From: Streptosporangium brasiliense
Lineage (GTDB): Bacteria; Actinomycetota; Actinomycetes; Streptosporangiales; Streptosporangiaceae
Length of the DNA: 64,000 bases
Assembly (NCBI RefSeq): GCF_030811595.1
Contig: NZ_JAUSRB010000002.1
Location: 7,626,001 to 7,690,000 of the forward strand
Reading direction: 5' to 3'
The notes beneath the pieces are model-generated. The model did not search any database, was not told the origin of the DNA, and saw only the letters and a program-made list of their open reading frames with translations. This document shows positions 50,481 through 58,214 of this stretch, piece after piece. Made by a program: the position numbers and the translations under genes. Each line of letters begins with the position of its first letter. Within the stretch, counting starts at the first letter, position 1.

Positions 50481-51626
50481 ATGCGCGCCATCATCATCGG
50501 AGCCGGCATCGCCGGCCTGGCCACCGCCCTGCGCCTGCACCAGATCGGCTGGGACAGCCTCATCGTCGAACGCGCGCCCGCCCGCCGCGGCGGCGGCTAC
50601 GCGGTCACCTTCGGCGGCATCGGCTACGACGCCGCCGAACGCATGGGCATCCTGCCCGACCTGCGAGCCAAAGCCTTCGACACCCAGGAGCTCGTCTACC
50701 ACAGGAGCGACGGCTCGCGCCGCTTCTCGCTCGACCGCGCCACCATCGCCGCCACCACCGGGCCGCGCTCGATCACCATCCTGCGCGGCGACCTCGAAGC
50801 CGTCCTGTACGAGAAGGTCCGCGACCACACCGAGATCCGCTTCGGCGCCACCCTCACCGCCATCGGCCAGGACGAGCACGCCGTCCGCGTCACCCTGAGC
50901 AACGGCACCATCGAGGAGGCCGACCTGCTGATCGGCGCCGACGGCCTGCACTCGGCCACCCGCGCCCTGCTGTTCGGCCCGGAGGAGGACTTCCTGCTCG
51001 ACCTGGAGCACAAGGTCGCCGTCTACATGCTCGACCACCGGCCCGCGACCATCGAGCCCGGCGCGACCGGCACCCTGTCATCGCGCGGCCGTACCGCGGC
51101 GGTCATCAGCGTCGGCGACGGCCGCAACGTCGCCTTCTTCGGCTACCGCGCCGACCACGCCCGCCCCGGCGAGGACGTCACCACCCAGCTGGAACGCGTC
51201 TACGGCGACCTCGGCTGGGTCATCCCCGAAGCCCTCGCCGGGCTGGCGCGGGCCGACTCGGTCTACTTCGACACCATCAGCCAGGTCGTCGCGCCGCACT
51301 GGAGCAGCGGCCGGGTGGTGCTGCTGGGCGACGCCGCCTGGTGCGTCACCCTGTTCGCCGGGTACGGCTCAGCGCTGGCCGTTGGCGGCGCCGACCGGCT
51401 CGGCACCGAACTGGCCGCCCACCCCGGCGACATCCCCGCCGCGCTGGCCGCGTGGGAGGCCGCCATCCGCCCCGAAGCCGAACGCAAACAGAAGCTCGGC
51501 CGCCGGGTCAAAGGCGTCTACGCCCCGGCCAACCCCGTGCTGCTGTGGCTGAGCCTGCTCCCGCTGCGGCTGGCCTCCCTGCCACCTGTGCGCCGGTACA
51601 TGACCCGCCGCTTCATCAAAGGCTGA
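50481..51626 (+). CDS. FAD-dependent monooxygenase
   Basis: A 381-residue PheA/TetX-type flavoprotein hydroxylase. It has the N-terminal FAD motif RAIIIGAGIAGLATALRLHQ, the middle LLIGADGLHSATRALLFGPE (the DG motif of aromatic hydroxylases) and GRVVLLGDAAWCVTLFAGYG, the second FAD-binding GD motif. LALLWLSLLP-like hydrophobic residues near the C-terminus suggest weak membrane contact. Members hydroxylate aromatic or antibiotic substrates with NADPH. It is likely co-transcribed with the epimerase; a strong hairpin ends the unit 7 bp after the stop. Confidence 0.88.
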   Translation: MRAIIIGAGIAGLATALRLHQIGWDSLIVERAPARRGGGYAVTFGGIGYDAAERMGILPDLRAKAFDTQELVYHRSDGSRRFSLDRATIAATTGPRSITILRGDLEAVLYEKVRDHTEIRFGATLTAIGQDEHAVRVTLSNGTIEEADLLIGADGLHSATRALLFGPEEDFLLDLEHKVAVYMLDHRPATIEPGATGTLSSRGRTAAVISVGDGRNVAFFGYRADHARPGEDVTTQLERVYGDLGWVIPEALAGLARADSVYFDTISQVVAPHWSSGRVVLLGDAAWCVTLFAGYGSALAVGGADRLGTELAAHPGDIPAALAAWEAAIRPEAERKQKLGRRVKGVYAPANPVLLWLSLLPLRLASLPPVRRYMTRRFIKG

Positions 51627-51632
51627 GGTCCT

Positions 51633-51666
51633 GTGACACCTGGCCGGGCGGGCGGCCAGGTGTCAC
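51633..51666 (+). terminator. Strong hairpin after the epimerase/monooxygenase unit
   Basis: A 13-bp perfect inverted repeat (GTGACACCTGGCC and its complement) with an 8-nt GC-rich loop, starting 7 bp after the monooxygenase stop. Confidence 0.75.
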
Positions 51667-51697
51667 GTTCCTGGCAACTGGAAGATCGCATGGAGAG

Positions 51698-51844
51698 GTG
51701 TATGTGATCCGCTGTAACGCCTGGTGGGGTGTGACCACATGGACATGGCAGGACGGTAAGCAGATCCGCGAGGTAACGGGATACGGCCAATCGCCGGATG
51801 CCGCGCCCGGCAGATCAGCGGTCAGTGGAGATTTCGCGCGCTGA
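51698..51844 (+). pseudogene. Fragment of the Trp-rich small-protein family
   Basis: A 48-codon frame (GTG 51698 or 51704) reads CNAWWGVTTWTWQDGKQIRE. It resembles the C-terminal motif of the two following proteins (VREAWVTYDD with TAWTWAGGRQ, and VAEAWVSRAD with RTWIWADG). The N-terminal membrane segment and middle part are absent, so this is probably a truncated third member of the tandem family. It might still be a small gene, as a GAGAGG-like sequence precedes GTG. Confidence 0.55.
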
Positions 51845-51987
51845 GAAACGGGCCAAAGGCACTTTGGTTGTCGGCGGGAAAGTGGGTCCGGGAGCGTGGG
51901 CGGCCGGCGTCAATGCGGAGCACCCGAAGGGCCTCGAAGAGGTTGAGGCCGGCGGCCCACGCGGCAGGTCAACAGGCTGGAGGGTTC

Positions 51988-52434
51988 ATGGGTTTCGTTC
52001 GGGTCGTGGTGCCGTTGGAGTTGTGGATGCTGCTGCTGGGGGCGGCTCTGGCGGTGCTGCTGGTGGGCTGGCTGGTCCGGCTGGATCTGGCACGGCGGGC
52101 GCTGAAGCGCAAAGAGGCCCTGGTCCTACCGGACAGCGGGGCGAGCCACGAGACACGCGAGAACGGCGCGCCGTGGCCGGTGCGTACCTATCTGGTCAGC
52201 ACGGTCAGTACGGACGGGCGGGGAAGCGATGCGCAGGAATGGGCGCTGCCCTGGCCACAGGTGCGCGCGTGGGCGGAGGAGATCTCCGCGCGGCCGGACG
52301 TCCGGGAGGCGTGGGTGACCTATGACGACCCGGCGACCCGGATGACCACGGCGTGGACCTGGGCCGGGGGCAGGCAGACGAGCAAGACGGCGTTGCCATG
52401 GAACTGGCAGGGCAGGTTGCGGGCGCGTAAGTAG
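51988..52434 (+). CDS. Membrane-anchored protein of an uncharacterised Trp-rich family, copy A
   Basis: A 148-residue protein; GGAGGG precedes ATG 51988. One N-terminal membrane segment (LELWMLLLGAALAVLLVGWL) anchors a soluble domain, likely cytoplasmic given the following basic stretch (ARRALKRKE). The domain has GAPWPVRTYLVSTVSTDGRG, QEWALPWPQVRAWAEEISAR and PDVREAWVTYDDPATRMTTA, then WTWAGGRQ. It shares the end motif EAWV...TTxTWAxG with the next gene. I do not recognise the family. The two may form a complex or be duplicated effectors or immunity-type proteins; that is speculation. Confidence 0.75.
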   Translation: MGFVRVVVPLELWMLLLGAALAVLLVGWLVRLDLARRALKRKEALVLPDSGASHETRENGAPWPVRTYLVSTVSTDGRGSDAQEWALPWPQVRAWAEEISARPDVREAWVTYDDPATRMTTAWTWAGGRQTSKTALPWNWQGRLRARK

Positions 52435-52470
52435 CAGCCGGCAAGCGGTAACACGACTCTCGGAGGTGTC

Positions 52471-52887
52471 ATGAGCACGGTAGGGATTTTGGCGACTGCC
52501 ATCGCGTTACTGGCTGGTCTGCTGGGCCTCATGCTGCGGGCTGGGTGGTCGACCAGTGACGAGAAGGCATACAGCGGTGCTTACCTGGGGCAGCGGCCCA
52601 TGGGGATGATCTCGCCTGAGGCATCGGTGATGTATGCGGTCGGTACCACCATGGTGGACGGCACGGAGGGTATCGGCGGGGTACTCAATTCCACGTGGGC
52701 GCAGGCGTCGGACTGGGCGGTGGTGCAGTCCCAGCTTCCGGGGGTGGCTGAGGCGTGGGTGAGTCGGGCCGATGACGACGGGCGGACCGTGCGGACCTGG
52801 ATCTGGGCCGATGGCGTGCATCTGCGCAGAACAAGTAGCGCGGTGAGTGAGCCGCGCCCGATGGATCAACCCTCAGCGGAGGAGTAG
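52471..52887 (+). CDS. Membrane-anchored protein of the same Trp-rich family, copy B
   Basis: A 138-residue protein; GGAGGT precedes ATG 52471. An N-terminal hydrophobic segment (VGILATAIALLAGLLGLMLR) is followed by a soluble region with EGIGGVLNSTWAQASDWAVV, QSQLPGVAEAWVSRADDDGR and TVRTWIWADGVHLRR. The end is homologous by eye to copy A (PGV/PDV-x-EAWV, then TWxWAxG). It starts 36 bp after copy A stops, so both are probably co-transcribed. Function unknown. Confidence 0.75.
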   Translation: MSTVGILATAIALLAGLLGLMLRAGWSTSDEKAYSGAYLGQRPMGMISPEASVMYAVGTTMVDGTEGIGGVLNSTWAQASDWAVVQSQLPGVAEAWVSRADDDGRTVRTWIWADGVHLRRTSSAVSEPRPMDQPSAEE

Positions 52888-52932
52888 CGCGCCGGGAGGA
52901 CGTGCGAAACACCTTTCCGGTCGCCGGCGAAC

Positions 52933-53061
52933 ATGAGCGAGCTGTTCGGGGGTCACGCCCGCATCGGACCACCACCCGACCGACCCGACCAGCCACAACA
53001 GGCTGACCTGACAGAGCACTACCAAGGCGTGTTCCAGATGTGGATCAAGGTCGTGCGGTGA
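52933..53061 (+). CDS. Possible small protein, 42 residues
   Basis: ATG 52933 opens a 43-codon frame reading MSELFGGHARIGPPPDRPDQ and ending GVFQMWIKVVR. The mix of residues is plausible for a real peptide or a gene's first exon-like fragment, but no clear ribosome site is seen (a GGCGAAC precedes). It lies 45 bp after copy B on the same strand. Confidence 0.35.
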   Translation: MSELFGGHARIGPPPDRPDQPQQADLTEHYQGVFQMWIKVVR

Positions 53062-53102
53062 TCACGTGCTGGTCACCTGACCCGTCGTACCGGCCTGCCC
53101 AC

Positions 53103-53909
53103 TCACCCCCGCCGCCGGACGGAACCTGCCACCAGCACGGCCAGGACCACGCCGAACGCGACGACGATCGGCCAGACACTCCCGGTGAGCCAGTACGCAC
53201 CGATGCTGCAGACCACGACGAGAACGCCCCCCACCCAGCCCACAACGGCGGACCGCTCGGCACTCCGGCTGGATGACCGCCTGACCGCAGTGACGGCGTA
53301 GCGCTCCCGCAGCGCGACGCTCGGCCATCCGTCGCCAGCACCTGACAGTATCCAGACCGGATCCGTGTGCTTCCACCGCTGAAAATCCGAGATCAGTCCG
53401 TCCACTCGCCCGCCGGCCGCTGTGGAACGACCGACGTCGAGGCGCTCCAGGTCGGCCAGGGTCTCCTCGAACAGCGGGCGGATGCCGCCTTCACCGCCAT
53501 CGGCCAACGCCTCGGTCCGCAGCAGCACGTAGGGGCCGAACCGGGCGTCGATGAGCGCAACGAACTCATCGTAGAGGGGCGAGAACTGCGCGCCGAGCCG
53601 ACCGGTCAGTCCCTGCCGCCGGGCGTGCAGTCGCGACAGCGCCGTCCGCTGGTCGACCACCAGGTACGGGTAGGTGGCCTCGCCCCACTCGCTCAGCAAC
53701 TCCGCGTGCTCATCGGTACCGGCGTCCTCGGTGTCGGCGATCCTCGCATCCACGAGGTCTCCGGGGCTGAACATCGCCCACCACAGCAGCGGCGGCCAGT
53801 TCTTGGCCTCCAGCTCCATCGCCCCGTCGAAGAAATCGGCCCATTCACCCGCCGACCCGTCCGGCATACGGGGCTGCCGGGCGCTGTCCAGATAGAGGCG
53901 CAGACTCAT
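53103..53909 (-). CDS. Uncharacterised protein with two C-terminal membrane segments
   Basis: A 268-residue protein. The soluble N-terminal 200 residues include SLRLYLDSARQPRMPDGSAG, PPLLWWAMFSPGDLVDARIA, YPYLVVDQRTALSRLHARRQ and YDEFVALIDARFGPYVLLRT. The last 60 residues form two membrane helices (VVGWVGGVLVVVCSIGAYWL, VWPIVVAFGVVLAVLVAG), giving a tail-anchored topology with the soluble part most likely in the cytoplasm. No family is recognised. It is convergent with the Trp-rich protein genes. An immunity-like role would fit the composition but is unproven. Confidence 0.72.
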   Translation of the reverse strand: MSLRLYLDSARQPRMPDGSAGEWADFFDGAMELEAKNWPPLLWWAMFSPGDLVDARIADTEDAGTDEHAELLSEWGEATYPYLVVDQRTALSRLHARRQGLTGRLGAQFSPLYDEFVALIDARFGPYVLLRTEALADGGEGGIRPLFEETLADLERLDVGRSTAAGGRVDGLISDFQRWKHTDPVWILSGAGDGWPSVALRERYAVTAVRRSSSRSAERSAVVGWVGGVLVVVCSIGAYWLTGSVWPIVVAFGVVLAVLVAGSVRRRG

Positions 53910-54115
53910 TTCGGTTCCCCACCCTCACTTGCGGATGCGCCGACCATGGGGCACCGGTGGCCGCCGCAGCACCATCGCCCACCATCACGGCTCCCTCCCC
54001 TGTCGCCGACGAAGTCTTCCGCAGCCTGATCGTTCCGTCGCGTGAGGACTCACTTTCGCCGACTGCACCGCTCCGGTGCCGGCTGAAGCACCGGGCTGGG
54101 TTTCGAAAGTGCTGG

Positions 54116-54461
54116 TCACAGCCACTCGTTGATGGCTGCGGCCAGCACGGTCGCCCCGTAGCGGACGGCGAGCTTGTCGTATCTCATGGCGACCGCGCGG
54201 TGGCGCTTGAGGCGATTGATGCCGCACTCCACCGCGTGGCGCTCTTCATAGTCGGCCGCGTCGAACTTCGGCGGCCGGCCACCGAGGGAGCCGCGCCGGC
54301 CGACACCTCGACGAGCCGCTGCGTGGCAGAGCCTCCGTAAAGATCGGTCACCACGTTGACGATCGTGCCGCGCGCGCGGGCGCAGTCGGCGCCGGCCTCG
54401 GCGAACGCGAACTCGATCGCGGCGGCACGCCTGGCGAACCGTCGACTCCAACGACGATCAT
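54116..54461 (-). pseudogene. Chimeric remnant: universal stress protein start joined to IS5-like transposase end
   Basis: From 54461 the minus strand begins IVVGVDGSPG, then continues in a shifted frame as AAAIEFAFAEAGADCARARG and TIVNVVTDLYGGSATQRLVE. These are the beginning and middle of a USP domain close to the USP ending at 59712. Near 54290 it changes to GGRPPKFDAADYEERHAVEC and NRLKRHRAVAMRYDKLAVRY, ending AAINEWL at TGA 54116, the C-terminus of an IS5-type DDE transposase. Neither gene is complete. A TTTCGAAA just beyond (about 54099-54106) may belong to the element's end. Confidence 0.7.
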
Positions 54462-54560
54462 GAGATTTTCTTCCCCGGTCGAACCGCGGCTGATGGGCGT
54501 GAGCGGACGGTCAGCGGCTCACGCCGACGGCTCGTCAGGCCTGCCGTACGAGGCCGGTGG

Positions 54561-55412
54561 TCACGAGTTGACCACCGCCACCGGGCCGTGGGCGTGGTGC
54601 AGCACGCCGCGGCTGACGGAGCCCAGCAGCACCGAGCCGACCGCCCCCATCCCCTTCGAGCCCACGACGACCAGGTCGGCCCTGGTCGAAGCATCGGCCA
54701 GAGCCTCGACCGGATGCGCGCCCCGAACGTCCTCCACCACCTCCACCTCGGGAAACTTCTCCCGCCAGGCAGCGAGCTTGTCTCGCACCATACGCTGGTG
54801 GGAACGGTGAACCTCTTCTATGTCGGCGGGGATCTCCGGTATGAGGCCGTACACCGGCCGCTGCCAGGCGTGGACGGCGCGCAACGCGCAGCCGCGCAGT
54901 TTGGCCTGCTCGAAGGCGTAGGCCAGCGCGGGCTCGCATTCGGCGGAGCCGTCGACACCCACGACGATCTCACCGTGCGGCTCGCCGGCGTCCCCCCTGA
55001 CGACTACGACGGTGCCGGGCACATGACCGGCCACGTGGAGGACCATTGAGCCCAGCAGGGCGCCGACGAAGCCGCCCAGGCCGCGGCTGCCGATCACGAT
55101 CTCGGTGGCCGTGCCGGCCTGCTCCCGCAGAACCTTGGCCGGTGATCCCTCGATCAGTTCGGTCCTCACCCGGACGTCCGGCCGGTATTCCGTGACCACG
55201 GTGATCGCTTCGACGAGCACCTGCTCGCCGGCGCGCGCCGCGAGCTCGGCCCAGTCGGGCGGCGGGAACGCGGCGACGCCATACGGCCAGCGCTCCACGA
55301 CGTGGACGATCTGCAACGGCAACCCTCTGCGGGCGGCGTCATCAGCCGCCCATTTCACGGCCGCCATGGCGGCGGGCGAGCCGTCCGTCGCAGCGGTGAT
55401 CGATTCGGTCAT
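54561..55412 (-). CDS. Universal stress protein, two tandem USP domains
   Basis: A 283-residue cytoplasmic protein. Domain 1 (about 1-142) starts ITAATDGSPAAMAAVKWAAD and ends with the ATP-binding loop IVIGSRGLGGFVGALLGSMV. Domain 2 (about 150-283) starts EIVVGVDGSAECEPALAYAF and ends LVVVGSKGMGAVGSVLLGSV plus HHAHGPVAVV. Both G-x2-G-x9-G(S/T) loops look intact, so ATP binding is likely. Related double-USP proteins accompany hypoxia or dormancy regulons in actinobacteria. ATG 55412 was chosen over an in-frame upstream ATG at 55445 because the fold starts there. Confidence 0.9.
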   Translation of the reverse strand: MTESITAATDGSPAAMAAVKWAADDAARRGLPLQIVHVVERWPYGVAAFPPPDWAELAARAGEQVLVEAITVVTEYRPDVRVRTELIEGSPAKVLREQAGTATEIVIGSRGLGGFVGALLGSMVLHVAGHVPGTVVVVRGDAGEPHGEIVVGVDGSAECEPALAYAFEQAKLRGCALRAVHAWQRPVYGLIPEIPADIEEVHRSHQRMVRDKLAAWREKFPEVEVVEDVRGAHPVEALADASTRADLVVVGSKGMGAVGSVLLGSVSRGVLHHAHGPVAVVNS

Positions 55413-55629
55413 GACATGTTCCTCTCGCTTCTGCTGCGCTTCCATCCGACCGCAGCGTCGGCGTTTTCCCCAGGGGCGATCGTCCCGGCATGAACAGGAC
55501 CTTCGCCCTTTCCCCCGGCGGAGAGTCCGGACGCGCAGCTGAGGATTCTCCGGCGCCGCGGCCGATCAGGCGCGCCACCGCACCGCCTTTCCCGCCGACC
55601 GCGTTCGGGCGCCTGCTCCGTCCGGAGGA

Positions 55630-56508
55630 TTACGCCGGCTCCGGAGCCGCCCTCTTCGGACGGACGACGGCGACGGGACAGTGGGCGTGGTGAAGGACGC
55701 CGTGGCTGACCGAGCCGAAGACGGCGGAGGCGAGCAGGCCGTGACCCCGGGAGCCGACGACGACCATGTCGGCCTCGGTGGAGGCGTCGCGGAGGACTCC
55801 GACCGGGTGACCACAGACGATCGACTCGGTCACCGTGACACGGGGGAACCGCTCCCGCCACGGAGCCAGCACCTGCCGGAAGAACGCGCCTCTCTCAGCG
55901 AGGATCCTCTCCCCCACGGATCCGCTCTCGACGGCCGGCGTGGACAGGCCAGGGGGCTGCCAGGCGTGGACGGCGTGCACGACGGCATCTCGGATCTCGG
56001 CCTCGGCGAAGGCGTGAGCGAGCGCGGCCTCCGCACCCTCCGATCCGTCGACCCCGACCACGATCCGGCCGTGGCGTGTCGCGGAGTCACCGCGGACGAC
56101 GACGACGGGACAGCCGGCGTGGCCCGCGACGCCCATGCCGACCGAGCCCAGCAGCAGCCCGGCGAACCCGCCCTGGCCTCGGCTGCCGATCACGATCTGA
56201 TCGGCCGCCTCGGACTCCTCCAGGAGCCTTTGGACGAGGTCCCCGTCAACGAGTGCGGTGGTGACCTGCAGGCCAGGCGCACTCGCCCGCGCCGCCTCGG
56301 CCGCATCCGCGAGCATCGCACGGCAGTGCTTCGCCTCTGGATCCCGGTAGTTCTTCATCGTGTGGATGGGGACGTCGCCGGCCCACTGCTCGCGAACGTG
56401 AACGATCCTCAGGGGCCTGGCGTGCAGTACGGCCTCACGCGCGGCCCATTGCACCGCCTCCGACGCGGCGGGAGAGCCATCGGTGCCGGCGATTACGGAT
56501 CTGTTCAT
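55630..56508 (-). CDS. Universal stress protein, two tandem USP domains
   Basis: A 292-residue paralogue of the neighbouring USP. Domain 1 reads SVIAGTDGSPAASEAVQWAA to QIVIGSRGQGGFAGLLLGSV; domain 2 reads RIVVGVDGSEGAEAALAHAF to MVVVGSRGHGLLASAVFGSV and HHAHCPVAVVRP. Both ATP loops are present. It is 217 bp upstream of the next USP on the same strand and could be co-expressed. No regulatory dyad was identified in the gap. Confidence 0.9.
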   Translation of the reverse strand: MNRSVIAGTDGSPAASEAVQWAAREAVLHARPLRIVHVREQWAGDVPIHTMKNYRDPEAKHCRAMLADAAEAARASAPGLQVTTALVDGDLVQRLLEESEAADQIVIGSRGQGGFAGLLLGSVGMGVAGHAGCPVVVVRGDSATRHGRIVVGVDGSEGAEAALAHAFAEAEIRDAVVHAVHAWQPPGLSTPAVESGSVGERILAERGAFFRQVLAPWRERFPRVTVTESIVCGHPVGVLRDASTEADMVVVGSRGHGLLASAVFGSVSHGVLHHAHCPVAVVRPKRAAPEPA

Positions 56509-57147
56509 GACGGGGCTCCTCAGACGTCGGTGTGTCAGGCGGTCCAGGCGCCCTGGATGTCGTTGCGGACGGACGCGGGTTCAGCGGTCATGACCGATCC
56601 CGGCCGCTCCCCCTATGATCACCGATCGGGCCGGAACCACGTCCACCGTGATTGCCGCCATTGGCGATCTCAGGTTCGACAGGTCTGCTCGGCGAGGACG
56701 TCCAGCCTGTCCGCACCGGCTTCGGCGCCTGCCGTCGGAAAGCAGGAAGGAGCCGCTCATCGTGGGCCGCTCCGGGCCTGAATCGCCTTTGCAGCGTATC
56801 GGTCGCCACGACCACGGGCACGGCCGGCGCCGCCGGCGCCCAATCACGCGGCGTCCGTCCCGGACGGCCCTGACCTCGGCGGGGATCAGTTCCAGCAGGC
56901 GCTGCCCGGCCTGGTCCGCGCGATATTCCCGGACGAAGGCGAAGGGCCGCCCCGAAGAACGGCTCAGGACCGTTCCTCTTCGTCTCCACCGTAACGGCCG
57001 GTGAAGATCGTGGCCGCTGCGCACTCTCGGCACGGACATGCCTATCTCGGGTCCGTCGCCCATCACCGCCACTCATGAACCGGCTTTTCCTGGGACAGGT
57101 CGGCCGGATCGGGTTGGTCGTCCGGGCGCCGTCGGGAAACCCGCCCG
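56509..57147 (-). pseudogene. 639-bp degraded region with a P-type ATPase fragment (56845-56952)
   Basis: No intact gene is visible. On the minus strand 56845-56952 reads GRPFAFVREYRADQAGQRLL then ELIPAEVRAVRDGRRV. This matches the stretch at the start of the actuator domain of P-type cation ATPases (pattern GFxQEYRAxRAxxAL, then ARVxRDGR). Flanking frames are scrambled, so only a piece remains. P-type ATPases commonly accompany USP genes in actinobacterial stress islands. The remaining sequence shows nothing I can assign. Confidence 0.45.
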
Positions 57148-58098
57148 TCACGCGGTGACGCCCAGGCCGGTAGCCGCAGGCCGCTCAGCCTGCAACACGC
57201 TACCGACGACGTCACCGGCGATGGTCTCGTGTTCCACCATGATCGCCGCGAGCCGGTCGAGAGCGCCGCGGTGGGCGCGCAGCAGGTCGATCGCGCGCTT
57301 CTCCGCCCCGCTGAGAAGCCGGGCCACCTCTTCGTCGATGATCTTCTGGGTCCGCTCGGAGTACGGCTTGCGCTGGAAGTTCTCGGCGTCCTCGCCCAGA
57401 TACTGGGGAGTGGCCGAGGAGTAGCCGACCGGGCCGAGCGCGGGCGACAGGCCGAAGTCACGCACCATGCGAGTGGCGATCTGCGTGGCGGCCGCCAGGT
57501 CGTTGGCGGCGCCGGTGGAGCCTTCGCCGAAGACGACCAGTTCCGCGGCCCGGCCGCCGAGCCGTACGGCGAGCAGGTCGGCCAGATAGCTCTCGCTGTA
57601 GAGGTGCCGCTCGGCCTCGGGCAGTTGCTCGGTGACGCCGAGTGTCAGACCGGCGGGAAGGATGGTCACCTTCGCGACCGGGTCGGCGTGCTCGCACAAC
57701 GTGGCGAGCAGCGCATGCCCGGATTCATGCACGGCCACCGCGTGGCGCTCTTGCGGGAGCAGAGCGTTGGAGGTCTCCCGGCGGCCCAGCAGTACCCGGT
57801 CGCGTGCCGCGTCGAGGTCATGGGCGTCGCTCGCGCCATCCTTCAGGTCGCCGGACACCGCACCCTGATCGTCAATCGTCACCGCCTTGACCTGCCCGGC
57901 GCTCACCTTCGTCACGAAGTCGCTGTAGGAGTACGGCGTGGCCGCCGACCCGGTGAACATGATGGGTATCAGCAGCCACAACAGGAAGATCGTCATCGCC
58001 GCCGGTAGCAGCCAACTCCGCCAGTTGGGAGGCGGCGGGGTCGTCGGCGGAGGTGGGGGCTCGTTCGGTGGTCCTGGCTTCGCTTTTACCCGTCGCAT
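57148..58098 (-). CDS. FtsH-like membrane metallopeptidase lacking the AAA ATPase domain
   Basis: A 316-residue protein. A Pro-rich N-terminus, a membrane helix (LLPAAMTIFLLWLLIPIMFT) and the FtsH extracytoplasmic domain (YSYSDFVTKVSAGQVKAVTI) run to SGDLKDGASD near residue 90. The frame then jumps straight to the M41 peptidase start DLDAARDRVLLGRRETSNAL. The Walker A/B and SRH motifs, some 300 residues, are absent without any frame break. The peptidase looks intact: HESGH zinc site, the distal Asp in GAANDLAAATQIATRMV, and the C-terminal helices. It could be an ATP-independent protease, a regulator of true FtsH hexamers, or a dying gene. Confidence 0.85.
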   Translation of the reverse strand: MRRVKAKPGPPNEPPPPPTTPPPPNWRSWLLPAAMTIFLLWLLIPIMFTGSAATPYSYSDFVTKVSAGQVKAVTIDDQGAVSGDLKDGASDAHDLDAARDRVLLGRRETSNALLPQERHAVAVHESGHALLATLCEHADPVAKVTILPAGLTLGVTEQLPEAERHLYSESYLADLLAVRLGGRAAELVVFGEGSTGAANDLAAATQIATRMVRDFGLSPALGPVGYSSATPQYLGEDAENFQRKPYSERTQKIIDEEVARLLSGAEKRAIDLLRAHRGALDRLAAIMVEHETIAGDVVGSVLQAERPAATGLGVTA

Positions 58099-58214
58099 GC
58101 CGGCCGCGCAGTCGAATTCGCGTGATCATCAGCCGGTCTCCCCATCGGTTTCCCTGCTCACCGCCAGCTTTCAACCACACGACAGAGGCGCAGCAGGGCC
58201 GAAAGACCCGGGAG

